Shown here in pieces: positions 50,027 to 58,366 of a DNA stretch of 64,000 nucleotides (its first letter is position 1; every line of letters starts with the position of its first letter). The stretch is from Streptosporangium subroseum (GTDB lineage Bacteria > Actinomycetota > Actinomycetes > Streptosporangiales > Streptosporangiaceae). The notes under the pieces were generated by a model. The model saw nothing but the letters and a program-made list of their open reading frames with translations, had not been told where the DNA came from and did no database searches. The stretch is from positions 62,001-126,000 of the forward strand of contig NZ_FZOD01000021.1 of NCBI RefSeq assembly GCF_900188345.1, in the 5' to 3' direction. A program made the translations under genes and the position numbers.

Positions 50027-51556
50027 ATGACCGCACAACCGCCCCCCGAAATCGCCGTCCCCTTGGTTCCGCTGGAGGGCGTGGATGACGTGGGGCTCGT
50101 CCGCGAGCACCTCGGTGTCGGGACGCCCGTCCGGGTCGACGGGGGCGTCGTCGCCGCGATCGACGACATCCCGGCGGGCCACAAGGTCGCGGTGCGCGCC
50201 ATCGCCGAAGGCACGCCCGTGCGCAAGTACGGCGAGGCCATCGGCATCGCGCTGCGCGACATCGCGCCCGGCTCCCACGTACACTCGCACAACCTCGGGG
50301 TCGGGCCGCAGAGCCTCGGTCTGGCCACAGTACTCGCCGAGCCGCCCGTCTGGACTCCTCCGGCAGCACCGACCCGCGACCACTTCCTCGGCTACCGCAG
50401 ACCCGATGGCCGGGCCGCGACCCGCAACTACCTCGCGGTCCTCCCGACGGTGAACTGCTCCTCGACGGTCGCCCGGATGATCGCGCAGGCCGCCAACGCC
50501 CAGATCAAGGCGGAGGGCCTGGACGGCGTCATCGCCCTCACTCACGACCTGGGCTGCGGCATGGCCGAAGGCACCGCGGGAGACGACATCCTACGCCGCA
50601 CCTTGCGCGGCTACGCCGGGCACGCGAACCTCGCCGGCGCAGTGATGATCAGCCTGGGCTGCGAGATCAACCAACCGGAGCACATCCTGGGCGACGGCCC
50701 GGCCGTCGAGACGCTCTCCATCCAGGACCTCGGCGGGACCGCCGCCACCGTCAACGCCGCACTGAACGCCCTCCAGGCGATGGCGTCGCGCCTGGCCGGT
50801 CTGCGGCGCGAACCCATCCCGGTCGGTGAACTGATCCTGGGGCTGCAGTGCGGCGGCAGCGACGCCTACTCCGGCCTGACCGCCAACCCGACCCTGGGCG
50901 TCGCGGCCGACCTGCTGGTGGCCGCGGGCGGCAAGGTCATCCTCGGCGAGACCCCCGAGATCTACGGTGCCGAGCACATGCTGCGCGCGCGGGCCGCAAC
51001 ACCGGCGGTGGGCCGGCAGATCGACGACCTCATCGCCTGGTGGCAGGCCTACACGGCGAGCAACAACGCGGAACTGGACAACAACCCATCCAAGGGCAAC
51101 CGCGACGGCGGCATCACGACCATCTGGGAGAAGTCGCTGGGCGCCGTGCTGAAGGGCGGCACGAGCCCGCTCAACGCCGTCGTCGCCTACGCCGACCCGG
51201 TCACCGCCACGGGACTGACGTTCATGGACACCCCCGGATACGACCCGGTCTCGGCGACGGGCATGGTCGCCGGAGGCGCCAACCTGCTGGCGTTCACCAC
51301 TGGGCGGGGATCGGTCTTCGGGGCGCGCCCCACCCCCTGCCTCAAGATCAGCACCACCACCCGGCTGTTCGAGCACATGCGCGCCGACATGGACTTCGAC
51401 GCCGGACCGGCGATGTCCCGGGACGATCAGATCCGCCATGGAATCATGCTGTTCGAGGCGCTGATGGACATGGCGTCGGGCACCCCGAGCAAGTCCGAGG
51501 CGCTCGGATTCGGAACCGAGGAGATCGTGCCGTGGCGGATGGGGGCCGTCGTATGA
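50027..51556 (+). CDS. UxaA-family sugar acid dehydratase (altronate dehydratase family)
   Basis: This 509-residue protein is a fusion-type member of the altronate/galactarate dehydratase family. An N-terminal SAF-like domain (about residues 20-100, HKVAVRAIAEGTPVRKYGEAIGIALRDIAPGSHVH) precedes the dehydratase core (GYRRPDGRAATRNYLAVLPTVNCSSTVA, THDLGCGMA, LQCGGSDAYSG, ETPEIYGAEHML). It removes water from a C5/C6 aldonate to give a 2-keto-3-deoxy acid. The neighbouring lactonase and SDRs fit; besides altronate, relatives act on D-arabinonate or L-fuconate. Confidence 0.9.
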   Translation: MTAQPPPEIAVPLVPLEGVDDVGLVREHLGVGTPVRVDGGVVAAIDDIPAGHKVAVRAIAEGTPVRKYGEAIGIALRDIAPGSHVHSHNLGVGPQSLGLATVLAEPPVWTPPAAPTRDHFLGYRRPDGRAATRNYLAVLPTVNCSSTVARMIAQAANAQIKAEGLDGVIALTHDLGCGMAEGTAGDDILRRTLRGYAGHANLAGAVMISLGCEINQPEHILGDGPAVETLSIQDLGGTAATVNAALNALQAMASRLAGLRREPIPVGELILGLQCGGSDAYSGLTANPTLGVAADLLVAAGGKVILGETPEIYGAEHMLRARAATPAVGRQIDDLIAWWQAYTASNNAELDNNPSKGNRDGGITTIWEKSLGAVLKGGTSPLNAVVAYADPVTATGLTFMDTPGYDPVSATGMVAGGANLLAFTTGRGSVFGARPTPCLKISTTTRLFEHMRADMDFDAGPAMSRDDQIRHGIMLFEALMDMASGTPSKSEALGFGTEEIVPWRMGAVV

Positions 51557-52440
51557 CGTCGGTGTTCTGGGATGGCCGTGCCACCCTGGGCGAGGGGCCG
51601 CTGTGGGACACGCGGACCGGCACCCTCTACTGGGTGGACATCGTCGAGGCGACGGTCTTCGCCCAAGCCGTCAACACCGCACAGCCGGCCCGGATCGACG
51701 TCCAGGCCCAGGTCGGCTGCCTCGGCCTCACCGACGATCCGCACGTGCTCATCGCCGGCATGCGCACCGGGTGGCATCTGCTGGATCTGCGGGCCGGGGG
51801 CCGCACCTTCCTGGCCGACCCCGAGGCGGACCGTCCGGCCTGCCGTTTCAACGACGGATCAGTCGACCCCGCCGGGCGGTTCTGGACCGGTTCGCTGGAG
51901 GACGGCGAGACCCGGCCGGAGGGCCGGCTCTATCGGCTGGACGGCGACGGCACCCACACGACGGTCGATGAGGGCTTCTACTGCTCCAACGGCATCGACT
52001 GGTCGCCGGACGGCCGGTGGATGTACTTCGTGGACTCCCGAGCCGACCTCATCTACCGGTACGCCTTCGACGTGGAGACCGGGCAGGCCACCGCCCGCCA
52101 GATCTTCGCCGACACCTCCTCACTGCCCGGCATCCCCGACGGCCTGCGCGTGGACTCCGGAGGCGATGTCTGGTGTGCCTTCTGGGACGGAGCGCACGTG
52201 ACCCGCTTCACGCCCGACGGCGCCGCGGTCGAGCGGGTGGCGGTCCCGGTCCTGCGCCCGACGAGTGTCGCCTTCGGCGGGCCCGGGCTCCAGACGATGT
52301 ACATCACCTCGGCCTCCCTCGGCCTCACCCCCTCCCAGTTGAAGGAGTGGCCGCTGTCGGGCGCGGTGCTGGAGCGCGACGCCCGGACGCCCGGACAGCC
52401 CGCCACTCCCTTTCGTCTTACCCGAGAGGTCACCGTATGA
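51553..52440 (+). CDS. SMP-30/gluconolactonase-like sugar lactonase
   Basis: This 295-residue six-bladed propeller opens RATLGEGPLWDTRTGTLYWVDI and has CRFNDGSVDPAGRFWTGSLED and YCSNGIDWSPDGRWMYFVDS, holding the metal-ligand Glu, Asn and Asp of SMP-30 lactonases. It would hydrolyse the aldonolactone made by a sugar 1-dehydrogenase. ATGA overlaps at both ends (51553 and 52437) couple it to the dehydratase and the first SDR. Confidence 0.9.
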   Translation: MTSVFWDGRATLGEGPLWDTRTGTLYWVDIVEATVFAQAVNTAQPARIDVQAQVGCLGLTDDPHVLIAGMRTGWHLLDLRAGGRTFLADPEADRPACRFNDGSVDPAGRFWTGSLEDGETRPEGRLYRLDGDGTHTTVDEGFYCSNGIDWSPDGRWMYFVDSRADLIYRYAFDVETGQATARQIFADTSSLPGIPDGLRVDSGGDVWCAFWDGAHVTRFTPDGAAVERVAVPVLRPTSVAFGGPGLQTMYITSASLGLTPSQLKEWPLSGAVLERDARTPGQPATPFRLTREVTV

Positions 52441-53198
52441 GATTCAGCGACAAGGTCGCCGTGGTCACCGGCGCCGACTCCGGCATCGGCCGCGCGACAG
52501 CGGTCCGGCTGCTGAGCGAGGGCGCCACCGTCGTGGCGGCCGACGTCAATCACACCCGGCCCTGGGCGGAGGCGGGGGACAAGCGGCTTCACCGGCTCAC
52601 CCTGGACGTCTCCGAACCGGACGCCGCCGAGCGGCTGGAGGAGTACCTGCGCGGGGAGTTCGAACGGATCGACGTGCTGGCCAACGTCGCCGGGATCTTG
52701 CACATCGCCCCCTTTCTCCAGGTCACCCGGGCCGACTGGGACCGCGTCCTCGCAGTGAACCTCACCGGAGTGTTCTTCCTCAGCCAGGCCGTGGCCCGCA
52801 TCATGGTCGACCACGCCACGCCCGGCCGCATCGTCAACGTGTCCTCCGTCCACGCGGTGGTCTCCGAACCGAACGCCGCGCCCTACACCGCGACCAAGGG
52901 CGGTCTGGAGGCCATGACCCGCACGATGGCCTCGGAACTGGCCCCCCACGGCATCACGGTCAACTGCGTGCGGCCGGGCGCCACCCGTACGGCGATGAGC
53001 GAGCCGATCTACACACCCGAGATCCTCGGCTCCCTGAAGGCGAAGATCCCTCTGGGAAAGATCGCGCCACCCGAATGGGTGGCGTCCGCCATCGCCTACC
53101 TCGCCTCCGAGGAGGCGTGCTACACCACCGGCGCCTGCCTGGACGTCGACGGCGGATACGCCATGGACGGCTCGCTGCCCGGGACGGCGTACTCATGA
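52437..53198 (+). CDS. SDR family oxidoreductase, first
   Basis: This 253-residue classical SDR has the cofactor motif TGADSGIG (10-17), NVAG, the catalytic Ser in NVSSVHA, and Tyr150/Lys154 in YTATK. Asp rather than Arg follows the second strand (VVAADVN), which favours NAD. It could be the sugar 1-dehydrogenase or the later keto-acid dehydrogenase. Coupled by ATGA to the lactonase and to the second SDR. Confidence 0.9.
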   Translation: MRFSDKVAVVTGADSGIGRATAVRLLSEGATVVAADVNHTRPWAEAGDKRLHRLTLDVSEPDAAERLEEYLRGEFERIDVLANVAGILHIAPFLQVTRADWDRVLAVNLTGVFFLSQAVARIMVDHATPGRIVNVSSVHAVVSEPNAAPYTATKGGLEAMTRTMASELAPHGITVNCVRPGATRTAMSEPIYTPEILGSLKAKIPLGKIAPPEWVASAIAYLASEEACYTTGACLDVDGGYAMDGSLPGTAYS

Positions 53199-53947
53199 GC
53201 GCCGTCGCCGTGGTGACCGGCGCCGCCTCCGGCATCGGCCGTGCCACCGCCCTGCGCCTGGCCCGCGACGGCTATGAGATCGCGATGATGGACCTCGACG
53301 ACGCCGGCCTCGCCGAGACCGCCACCCTGATCGGAGAAGTCGGCGGCCTGGCCCGCCCCTTCACCGTCGACCTGTGCGATCCGCTGGCCGTCGGGTCGGT
53401 CACCCGGGAGATCGCGGTCACCGTGGGCGCCCCGGAGGTGCTGGTGAACGTCGCCGGAATCGGGCTGGCCGCGACCGTCCTGGAGACGAGCGACGCGGAC
53501 TGGAACCGCGTCATGGCGGTCAACCTGACCGGGCCGTTCCTCACCATCCGGGCGACCCTTCCGCTGATGCTCGACCGCGGCAGCGGCGTCATCGTCAACA
53601 TCGCCTCCGTGGGCGGCCAGGTCGGGCTCGCCGGCCGGGCCGCGTACTGCGCGTCCAAGGCCGGGCTGGTCGGCCTCACGCGCGCGGTCGCCGTCGACCA
53701 CGCCCGCGAGGGGATCCGCTGCGTGGCGGTCTGCCCCGGGACCGTGGAGACCGAATGGATCGGCAAGATCCTCTCCAACGCCCCTGATCCGGTGGCGGCC
53801 CGCGCGGCGATGGCGGCACGGCAACTGGACGGGCGCATGGGGTCGCCCGAGGAGGTCGCGGCCATGGTCGCCTTCCTCGCCGGACCCGAGGGCAGGTTCG
53901 TCAACGGGGCCGCCCTTGTCCTCGACGGCGGGATGACGGCGGCATGA
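53195..53947 (+). CDS. SDR family oxidoreductase, second
   Basis: This 250-residue classical SDR has TGAASGIG (8-15), NVAGIG, IASVGGQVG and Tyr151/Lys155 in YCASK, ending VLDGGMTAA. MMDLDD after strand 2 favours NAD. Its relatives in L-fucose/L-rhamnose/pentose pathways oxidise 2-keto-3-deoxy acids or sugars. ATGA at 53944 couples it to the following pseudogene remnant. Confidence 0.9.
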   Translation: MSAVAVVTGAASGIGRATALRLARDGYEIAMMDLDDAGLAETATLIGEVGGLARPFTVDLCDPLAVGSVTREIAVTVGAPEVLVNVAGIGLAATVLETSDADWNRVMAVNLTGPFLTIRATLPLMLDRGSGVIVNIASVGGQVGLAGRAAYCASKAGLVGLTRAVAVDHAREGIRCVAVCPGTVETEWIGKILSNAPDPVAARAAMAARQLDGRMGSPEEVAAMVAFLAGPEGRFVNGAALVLDGGMTAA

Positions 53948-54506
53948 GGACCCTCTCCACCAAGGCGATCTCCGCCGACCTGAGCAAGATCGTGGGACCG
54001 GTCAACGTGGAAGTCCGCCCGGCGGCCCTGGTGCCCTACCGGACGGACGCCACGTTCGGCTTCGCCGGCCTGACGACCGCGGTCGTCAGGCCGTCCTCGC
54101 CGACGGAGAGATCATCCAGGCGGGCGGCCGGCTGCCCGGCCCGATCCTCATCGACGGCCGACGGGCCCGCATCGGCCTCCAGGACTCCTGCCACCTGCGC
54201 AACGGGCTGGGCGTCAGCGAGACGCCCCGCCGCGTGATCAGCGCGCTCGGAGACCACATCGAGGTGCCCGGCGCGGCCGACTGCTGCGGCGCGGCAGGCA
54301 CCTGCTCCCTGCTCAGACGCCGCGACAGCCGACGAGTCCTGGCCCCGAAGATGGTGGAATTGGCCAGACTTGAACTAGATTTCCTCGTCATGGTAAACCC
54401 TGGCTGCCAGCGTCAGCTGACCACGGCGGTGCGTCGGGCTCGGCTCCGCACGCGCGTACTTCATCTGGCCGAACTCGTCGAGCTGGCCCGGACGGAGCCA
54501 CGATGA
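53944..54506 (+). pseudogene. glcD-glcF deletion remnant (glycolate/lactate oxidase)
   Basis: The first 45 or so codons (SADLSKIVGPVNVEVRP...YRTDATFGFAG) match the N-terminus of GlcD-type FAD oxidases. After a frame change at about 54066-54093 the sequence reads VLADGEIIQAGGR, a later GlcD motif. It then jumps straight into the C-terminal CCG domains of GlcF (GLQDSCHLRNGLG, ADCCGAAGTCSLL, VNPGCQRQL) and ends at 54506. About 100 codons of GlcD and then the rest of GlcD plus most of GlcF are missing. The start overlaps the SDR stop and the end overlaps the LysR start, so the intact genes were part of the operon. Confidence 0.8.
54066..54093. repeat. perfect 28-bp palindrome at the deletion junction
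   Basis: Arms CGGCCTGACGACCG/CGGTCGTCAGGCCG are perfectly self-complementary with no spacer. It spans the exact point where the GlcD N-terminal frame ends and the GlcD internal frame begins. Confidence 0.85.
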
Positions 54507-55507
54507 GTGGCCCATCGGCAGAGGAACCCGCGGTGGAGAACATCGATCTCGCCCCGCGCGATCCCCGGGACGCCATGTCGCTTCAGACCGCGTGGCTGCG
54601 CAGTTTCCTCGCCGTGGCCGACAAGGGCGGGTTCGGTGCGGCCACTCTCGTGCTGCATCTGTCGCAGTCGCGGGTCAGCGCGCACATCGCCGCACTGGAA
54701 CACGCCCTCGGCGTGACTCTTTTCGATCGCAAGGCACGCCCCATCTGCACGACCGAGGCCGGTGAGCTGTTTCGTGGCCACGCCTTGAACGCCCTCCTGG
54801 AGCTCCAGCGCGGCGTCGAGGCGGCCCGCAGCACGCTTGACAACTTCGTCGCCCACGTCAAGATCGGTAGCTATCCGAGCGTCAGCTCCACCTACCTGCC
54901 CTCGATCCTGCGGACCCTGACGGCGAAGTACCCGGGCATCACCATCGAGCTTCACGAAGGAACCGCTTCAACGCTGGAGGAGATGGTCGTCAGCGGTGCC
55001 GTTGACCTGGCGTTCCGGCCCCTGCTCCCGAAGATGCACGAGACGACGCTCTGTCACCGGACGATCTGGCGAGAAAACATCGTCGCCGTCATGCGTGAGC
55101 AGGATCTCCTCACCCGTAAGACCTCGCTCAGCGTCGCCGACATCCTGGAGCGCCCCCTGATCGGCAACCCGGCCGGAAGCGAGGAGGAAGGCGGCGGATT
55201 CGACCTCCGCAACACGCTCGGCGAGAACGCGGCACGAGCCGACATCGCCTATCTCACCGACCAGCCGACCACCCTGGTCGCGCTCGTCCGCTCGGCCTTC
55301 GGCATCGGCATAATCAACCGCCTCGCTCTGGAGACCACCAGCACCGAAGGCCTCGCGACCCGCATCATCGACTCCCCGGCCGCCCATCGAGAAGTCGCCC
55401 TCTTCTGGGCCAGGCGCCGCTCGGACGCCGCCGTCGTCCAAGCCTTCCTGGACGCCCAGCAACAGGCCCCGCTTCCTCCCGGCGTCCAGCCCATCGACAG
55501 TCAGTGA
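54503..55507 (+). CDS. LysR family transcriptional regulator
   Basis: This 334-residue regulator has a LysR HTH after a 27-residue extension (LRSFLAVADKGGFGAATLVLHLSQSRVSAHIAALEHALGVTLFDR) and a substrate-binding domain (VKIGSYPSVSSTYLPSILRTLTAKYPGITIELHEG). ATG 54503 overlaps the end of the glcF remnant. A later ATG (54575, MSLQTAWLR) matches the usual LysR start and is an alternative. It is the last gene of the sugar cluster and its probable regulator. Confidence 0.88.
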   Translation: MSGPSAEEPAVENIDLAPRDPRDAMSLQTAWLRSFLAVADKGGFGAATLVLHLSQSRVSAHIAALEHALGVTLFDRKARPICTTEAGELFRGHALNALLELQRGVEAARSTLDNFVAHVKIGSYPSVSSTYLPSILRTLTAKYPGITIELHEGTASTLEEMVVSGAVDLAFRPLLPKMHETTLCHRTIWRENIVAVMREQDLLTRKTSLSVADILERPLIGNPAGSEEEGGGFDLRNTLGENAARADIAYLTDQPTTLVALVRSAFGIGIINRLALETTSTEGLATRIIDSPAAHREVALFWARRRSDAAVVQAFLDAQQQAPLPPGVQPIDSQ

Positions 55508-56111
55508 ATCGCCGGCTGGATCAAGAGGCTCCGGCTCACTTTCGATGATCTGTTACTCAGGGTGATGCCGAGTCAACCCAGCCTTCGGACTGCTGAGCGT
55601 AGGCGTCCCGGCAGGCGCGTAGATCACGGCGTCGCCGTCGACCGCGCCGTCCAGTCACGCCCTGGGCCACCACCCCGTCGATCGGCACCGTCTCAGCTGT
55701 CGCTGGTCTGAATCGACGGCTCGCCGTAGCCACAGGAGTTCCGGGCTCCCATGGGGTGTCGGCGATGCCGATTAATTCGGCAGGGGCGGACAAGCGGGTT
55801 GATCCCGCCTGCGCCCTTCCTCTCATGTGACCGCATCGCCTTCCTTTCCGGCCTTTTGGGCCGGCGGCACTTCCACCCACGCGACAAATGCGACATTGAA
55901 GACATTTCATATCAAATTAAGCGATAATATCCTAACATTATCAATAGAAGGACATGAGGGTGGTAAAAGCGGTTAATCTCCGTTTGTCGGACCATGTCGG
56001 CGGAAATCATGACAACCAGGGAGACCCGTTAGCGGTCACCTCAGGCGCTTTCCCAAGCGTTTCGGGAAACGCCGAAATCAGGGCACCAATCCTTTCGAGG
56101 GGGAAATACAA
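55508..56111. promoter_or_regulatory. 604-bp intergenic region with structured leader
   Basis: 55508-55880 holds no supported gene; a 117-codon minus frame (55557-55910) has no recognisable domain. From 55880 to 55950 the sequence is unusually A/T-rich and contains GATAAT-N8-ATTATC (55923-55942), a likely promoter or operator. 55950-56111 would be the leader of the next gene and includes a strong hairpin at 56044-56073 (GGCGcTTTCCC/GGGAAACGCC) before the GAGGGGGA ribosome site. Confidence 0.5.
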
Positions 56112-56456
56112 ATGCCCAACGTCAAAAGCGTCGTCGCGGGACTCGCGATCAGCACGGCACTGGCCGGCGGAGTTGTGGGCCTGGGAGCAGCGACCACCAC
56201 CACCAACGCCAGCGCCAGTACGGTCACAGCAGGAGCGGGCTTCACGACCTGGGGCGGCGGATGCGGCGGTGGTTGCGGTTGGCGCCGCGGCTGCGGCTGC
56301 GGAGGTGGTTGCGGCCACCGCTGCCATCACCGCAGCTTCCACCGCAGCGTCCGCAGGGTCAATGTCAACATCAATAACAACAACATCAACCACGGCGACC
56401 GCGACCGCGATCGCGACCGCGGTCGCGATTTCGACTTTGACGACGACGACGATTAA
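56112..56456 (+). CDS. small secreted Cys/Gly/His-rich protein with Asn-rich and acidic tail
   Basis: This 114-residue protein has a clear signal peptide (VVAGLAISTALAGGVVGLGAATTTTNASA). The mature part has a compact Gly/Cys cluster (WGGGCGGGCGWRRGCGCGGG, then CGHRCHHR) with seven Cys, an Asn-rich stretch (NVNINNNNIN), and a DRDRDRDRGRDFDFDDDDD-like tail. The strong GAGGGGGA site supports expression. The Cys/His spacing suggests metal binding or cross-linking on the cell surface. No known family recognised; a modified-peptide precursor cannot be excluded but no maturation genes are adjacent. Confidence 0.7.
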   Translation: MPNVKSVVAGLAISTALAGGVVGLGAATTTTNASASTVTAGAGFTTWGGGCGGGCGWRRGCGCGGGCGHRCHHRSFHRSVRRVNVNINNNNINHGDRDRDRDRGRDFDFDDDDD

Positions 56457-56514
56457 CAACAACGCCTAAAGTCTCTGATCAGTCACCAACTCATGGTTGG
56501 CCTCCAGCTTGGGT

Positions 56515-56660
56515 GCCGCATGTAGCCGAAGCACGTTGACCACATGCGGCATAACCTGGGATCACAAAAACTCCAGGCCCATGATGGAGAGGAGATGGCC
56601 CGTGTTCGTCGAGATCCTGATTCTTCACAAAAGAATCGGATCGCACGGTGAACACGGGCC
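56515..56660. repeat. nested inverted repeats
   Basis: GCCGCATGT/ACATGCGGC (56515-56523, 56542-56550) is followed by a 64-nt near-palindrome: GGCCCGTGTTC/GAACACGGGCC (56597-56607, 56650-56660) enclosing GATC/GATC and GATTCTT-CACAA-AAGAATC. It lies in a 455-bp gene-free gap with lower GC content. Could be a mobile-element end, a MITE-like relic or a structured RNA. Confidence 0.65.
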
Positions 56661-56911
56661 GAATCATTGTGACTTCGATGAATGATCTGATATATCCCGG
56701 CTTTTGTGAGCCGCTCTGATCGATATGCGCGCCGCCGCCACCTTCTAAAGAGGCCTGCATGCCGAGAAGATGCCTCCCCGAGTTCGGCCGCGGGTTCCGG
56801 GGCCTGCCGAAGGCCGGTCGCACCGCCCTACTCTCATCCGATCCGCCGGGCGAGAACACGGCGACCGGAGCCGTTCAGGATCGGGCACATCGCGTGCCCG
56901 CTTCAAAAGCC
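56661..56911. other. gap before the XdhC gene
   Basis: About 250 bp with no supported ORF; frames here are shadows or Arg/Pro-rich. 56660-56750 has lower GC content than the surroundings. Confidence 0.35.
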
Positions 56912-57415
56912 TCAGAAGTGGAAGCCGCCCGGGCGGCCGTTGCGGTCGGCGAGCAGGCCCGCGAGAGTCGCGAGGGCGATCTCGGCCGGAGTGCGGGAAC
57001 CGATGTTGAGACCCACCGGGCGGTGCACCTGGGCGATCTTCTCGGGCGGCACGCCCAGCTCGGTGAGCGCCTTGACGTGAGGGCCCTCATGGCGGGGGTT
57101 GCCCATGATGCCGACCCACCGGACCGGACGGGCGAGGATGTCTCGCAGCACCGGCCCCACCTCGCCGCGATGGTGATCGGTGACCACGACATCGGCCGTG
57201 TCGTCCAGCTCGGGGCCGGCGGAGGTCAGGGCTCCGGCGGGGGCGCGTGCCGGGTCCGGTTCCAGGAGCAGCGTGCGAAAGCCCAGTTCGGCGCCGAAGC
57301 TGAGCAGGAAGCCGGCGACGGGGGAGGCGAACACCGCGACCAGGGTGCGCGTCCCGCTCTCCGGCCGCACGTCGCCGTGCGCCACCTCGCATGCCGGGTC
57401 AGGTACGTACGTCAT
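56912..57415 (-). CDS. XdhC Rossmann-domain protein
   Basis: This 167-residue protein matches the C-terminal Rossmann domain of XdhC: TLVAVFASPVAGFLLSFGAELGFRTLLLEPD, DDTADVVVTDHHR, ARPVRWVGIMGNPRHEGPHVKALTELGVPPEKIAQVHRPVGLNIGSRTPAEIALATLAGLLADRNGR. XdhC proteins sulfurate and insert molybdenum cofactor into xanthine dehydrogenases. The N-terminal XdhC domain is absent and no molybdoenzyme is nearby, so the partner must be elsewhere. Confidence 0.88.
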   Translation of the reverse strand: MTYVPDPACEVAHGDVRPESGTRTLVAVFASPVAGFLLSFGAELGFRTLLLEPDPARAPAGALTSAGPELDDTADVVVTDHHRGEVGPVLRDILARPVRWVGIMGNPRHEGPHVKALTELGVPPEKIAQVHRPVGLNIGSRTPAEIALATLAGLLADRNGRPGGFHF

Positions 57416-57651
57416 GCCGCCAGCTTAGATGTCAGGCTCCCGCGAGCCGCGCTTCGAAACCGTGGCGAATCCTCTCCGTGGACCGGGTCGTCGGCGCGGG
57501 CGGTTCCATCCACCTGGCGAGGTCATCGGATGCCACCTCACGGCGGTATGGAATGCATTATCCCTTTTTGGGTTGATTGTGGCGCTCTGTTGGGAGGTTT
57601 ACGGGAACGTCTGAGCGCAGTCTGATGTGTCACGCGACGAGGAGATGTGCA

Positions 57652-58251
57652 TTGACTGCCAAGCGCACCACCAAAGCAAAACGGAATGGCAGCAGCCAGC
57701 CGTGGCTGCACCTCAACGGCGTTGAGATCCAGGAGTTCGGCACGGTCCGGCAGTTCCCGCTCGGTCTCTCCTTCAACGCGAGGATGTACTCCTGCCAGCG
57801 GCTCAACCAGATCCTGGCCGACACTCAAATCCTCTACGGCCTCTACAAGAAGCACCACTGGCTGATGCGCGGCCCGACGTTCTACCAGCTGCACCTGCTG
57901 CTGGACAAGCACGCCGGGGAGCAGCTCGAGCTGGTGGACCTGATCGCCGAGCGGGTGCAGACCCTCGGCGGCGTCGCCATCGGCGACCCGCGGCATGTCG
58001 CCGAGGTCACCGTCATCCCGCGCCCGCCCAATGGCGCGGAGGAGGTCCCTTCGATGCTCTCGCGCCTGATCGAGGCGCACGAGACGATCCTCATCGCCAC
58101 CCATGACGCGGCGGCCCGTGCCGCCGAGATGGGCGACGACGGCACCAACGACCTTCTGGTCTCGAGCGTCATCCGTACCGGCGAGCTGCAGACCTGGTTC
58201 CTGATCGAGCACCTGGTCGACACCCCGCTGGTCGAAGCTCCGCGGGAATGA
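57652..58251 (+). CDS. dps: Dps-like ferritin
   Basis: This 199-residue protein has the Dps four-helix bundle with the ferroxidase signature KKHHWLMRGPTFYQLHLLLDKHAGEQLELVDLIAERVQTLGG (His, Asp and Glu ligands) and a later EAHETILIATHDAAARAAEMGDDGTNDLL. A basic N-terminal tail (AKRTTKAKRNG) may bind DNA. TTG 57652 is the likely start because AGGAG lies 7 bp upstream; ATG 57625 and the longer frame to 57577 lack a site. It stores iron and protects DNA from peroxide. Confidence 0.9.
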   Translation: MTAKRTTKAKRNGSSQPWLHLNGVEIQEFGTVRQFPLGLSFNARMYSCQRLNQILADTQILYGLYKKHHWLMRGPTFYQLHLLLDKHAGEQLELVDLIAERVQTLGGVAIGDPRHVAEVTVIPRPPNGAEEVPSMLSRLIEAHETILIATHDAAARAAEMGDDGTNDLLVSSVIRTGELQTWFLIEHLVDTPLVEAPRE

Positions 58252-58366
58252 TCACCCTCGTCGGGAGACGATCGGGGGGCGTACGGCGGGACCGGCCCGC
58301 ACCGGGGAATGCTCAAGCACGGCGACTCCCGAGGAAGAGGCCGGCCGTCGCAATGATCCCCACACC

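Noticed and set aside
55557..55910. 117-codon minus-strand ORF in the gap after lysR
   Set aside because: No recognisable domain, no ribosome site and Arg-rich filler; left as unannotated intergenic DNA.
56112..56456. Small Cys-rich protein as a lanthipeptide precursor
   Set aside because: The Cys-rich part has almost no Ser/Thr to cyclise, it has a Sec-type signal peptide and no modification enzyme genes lie nearby.
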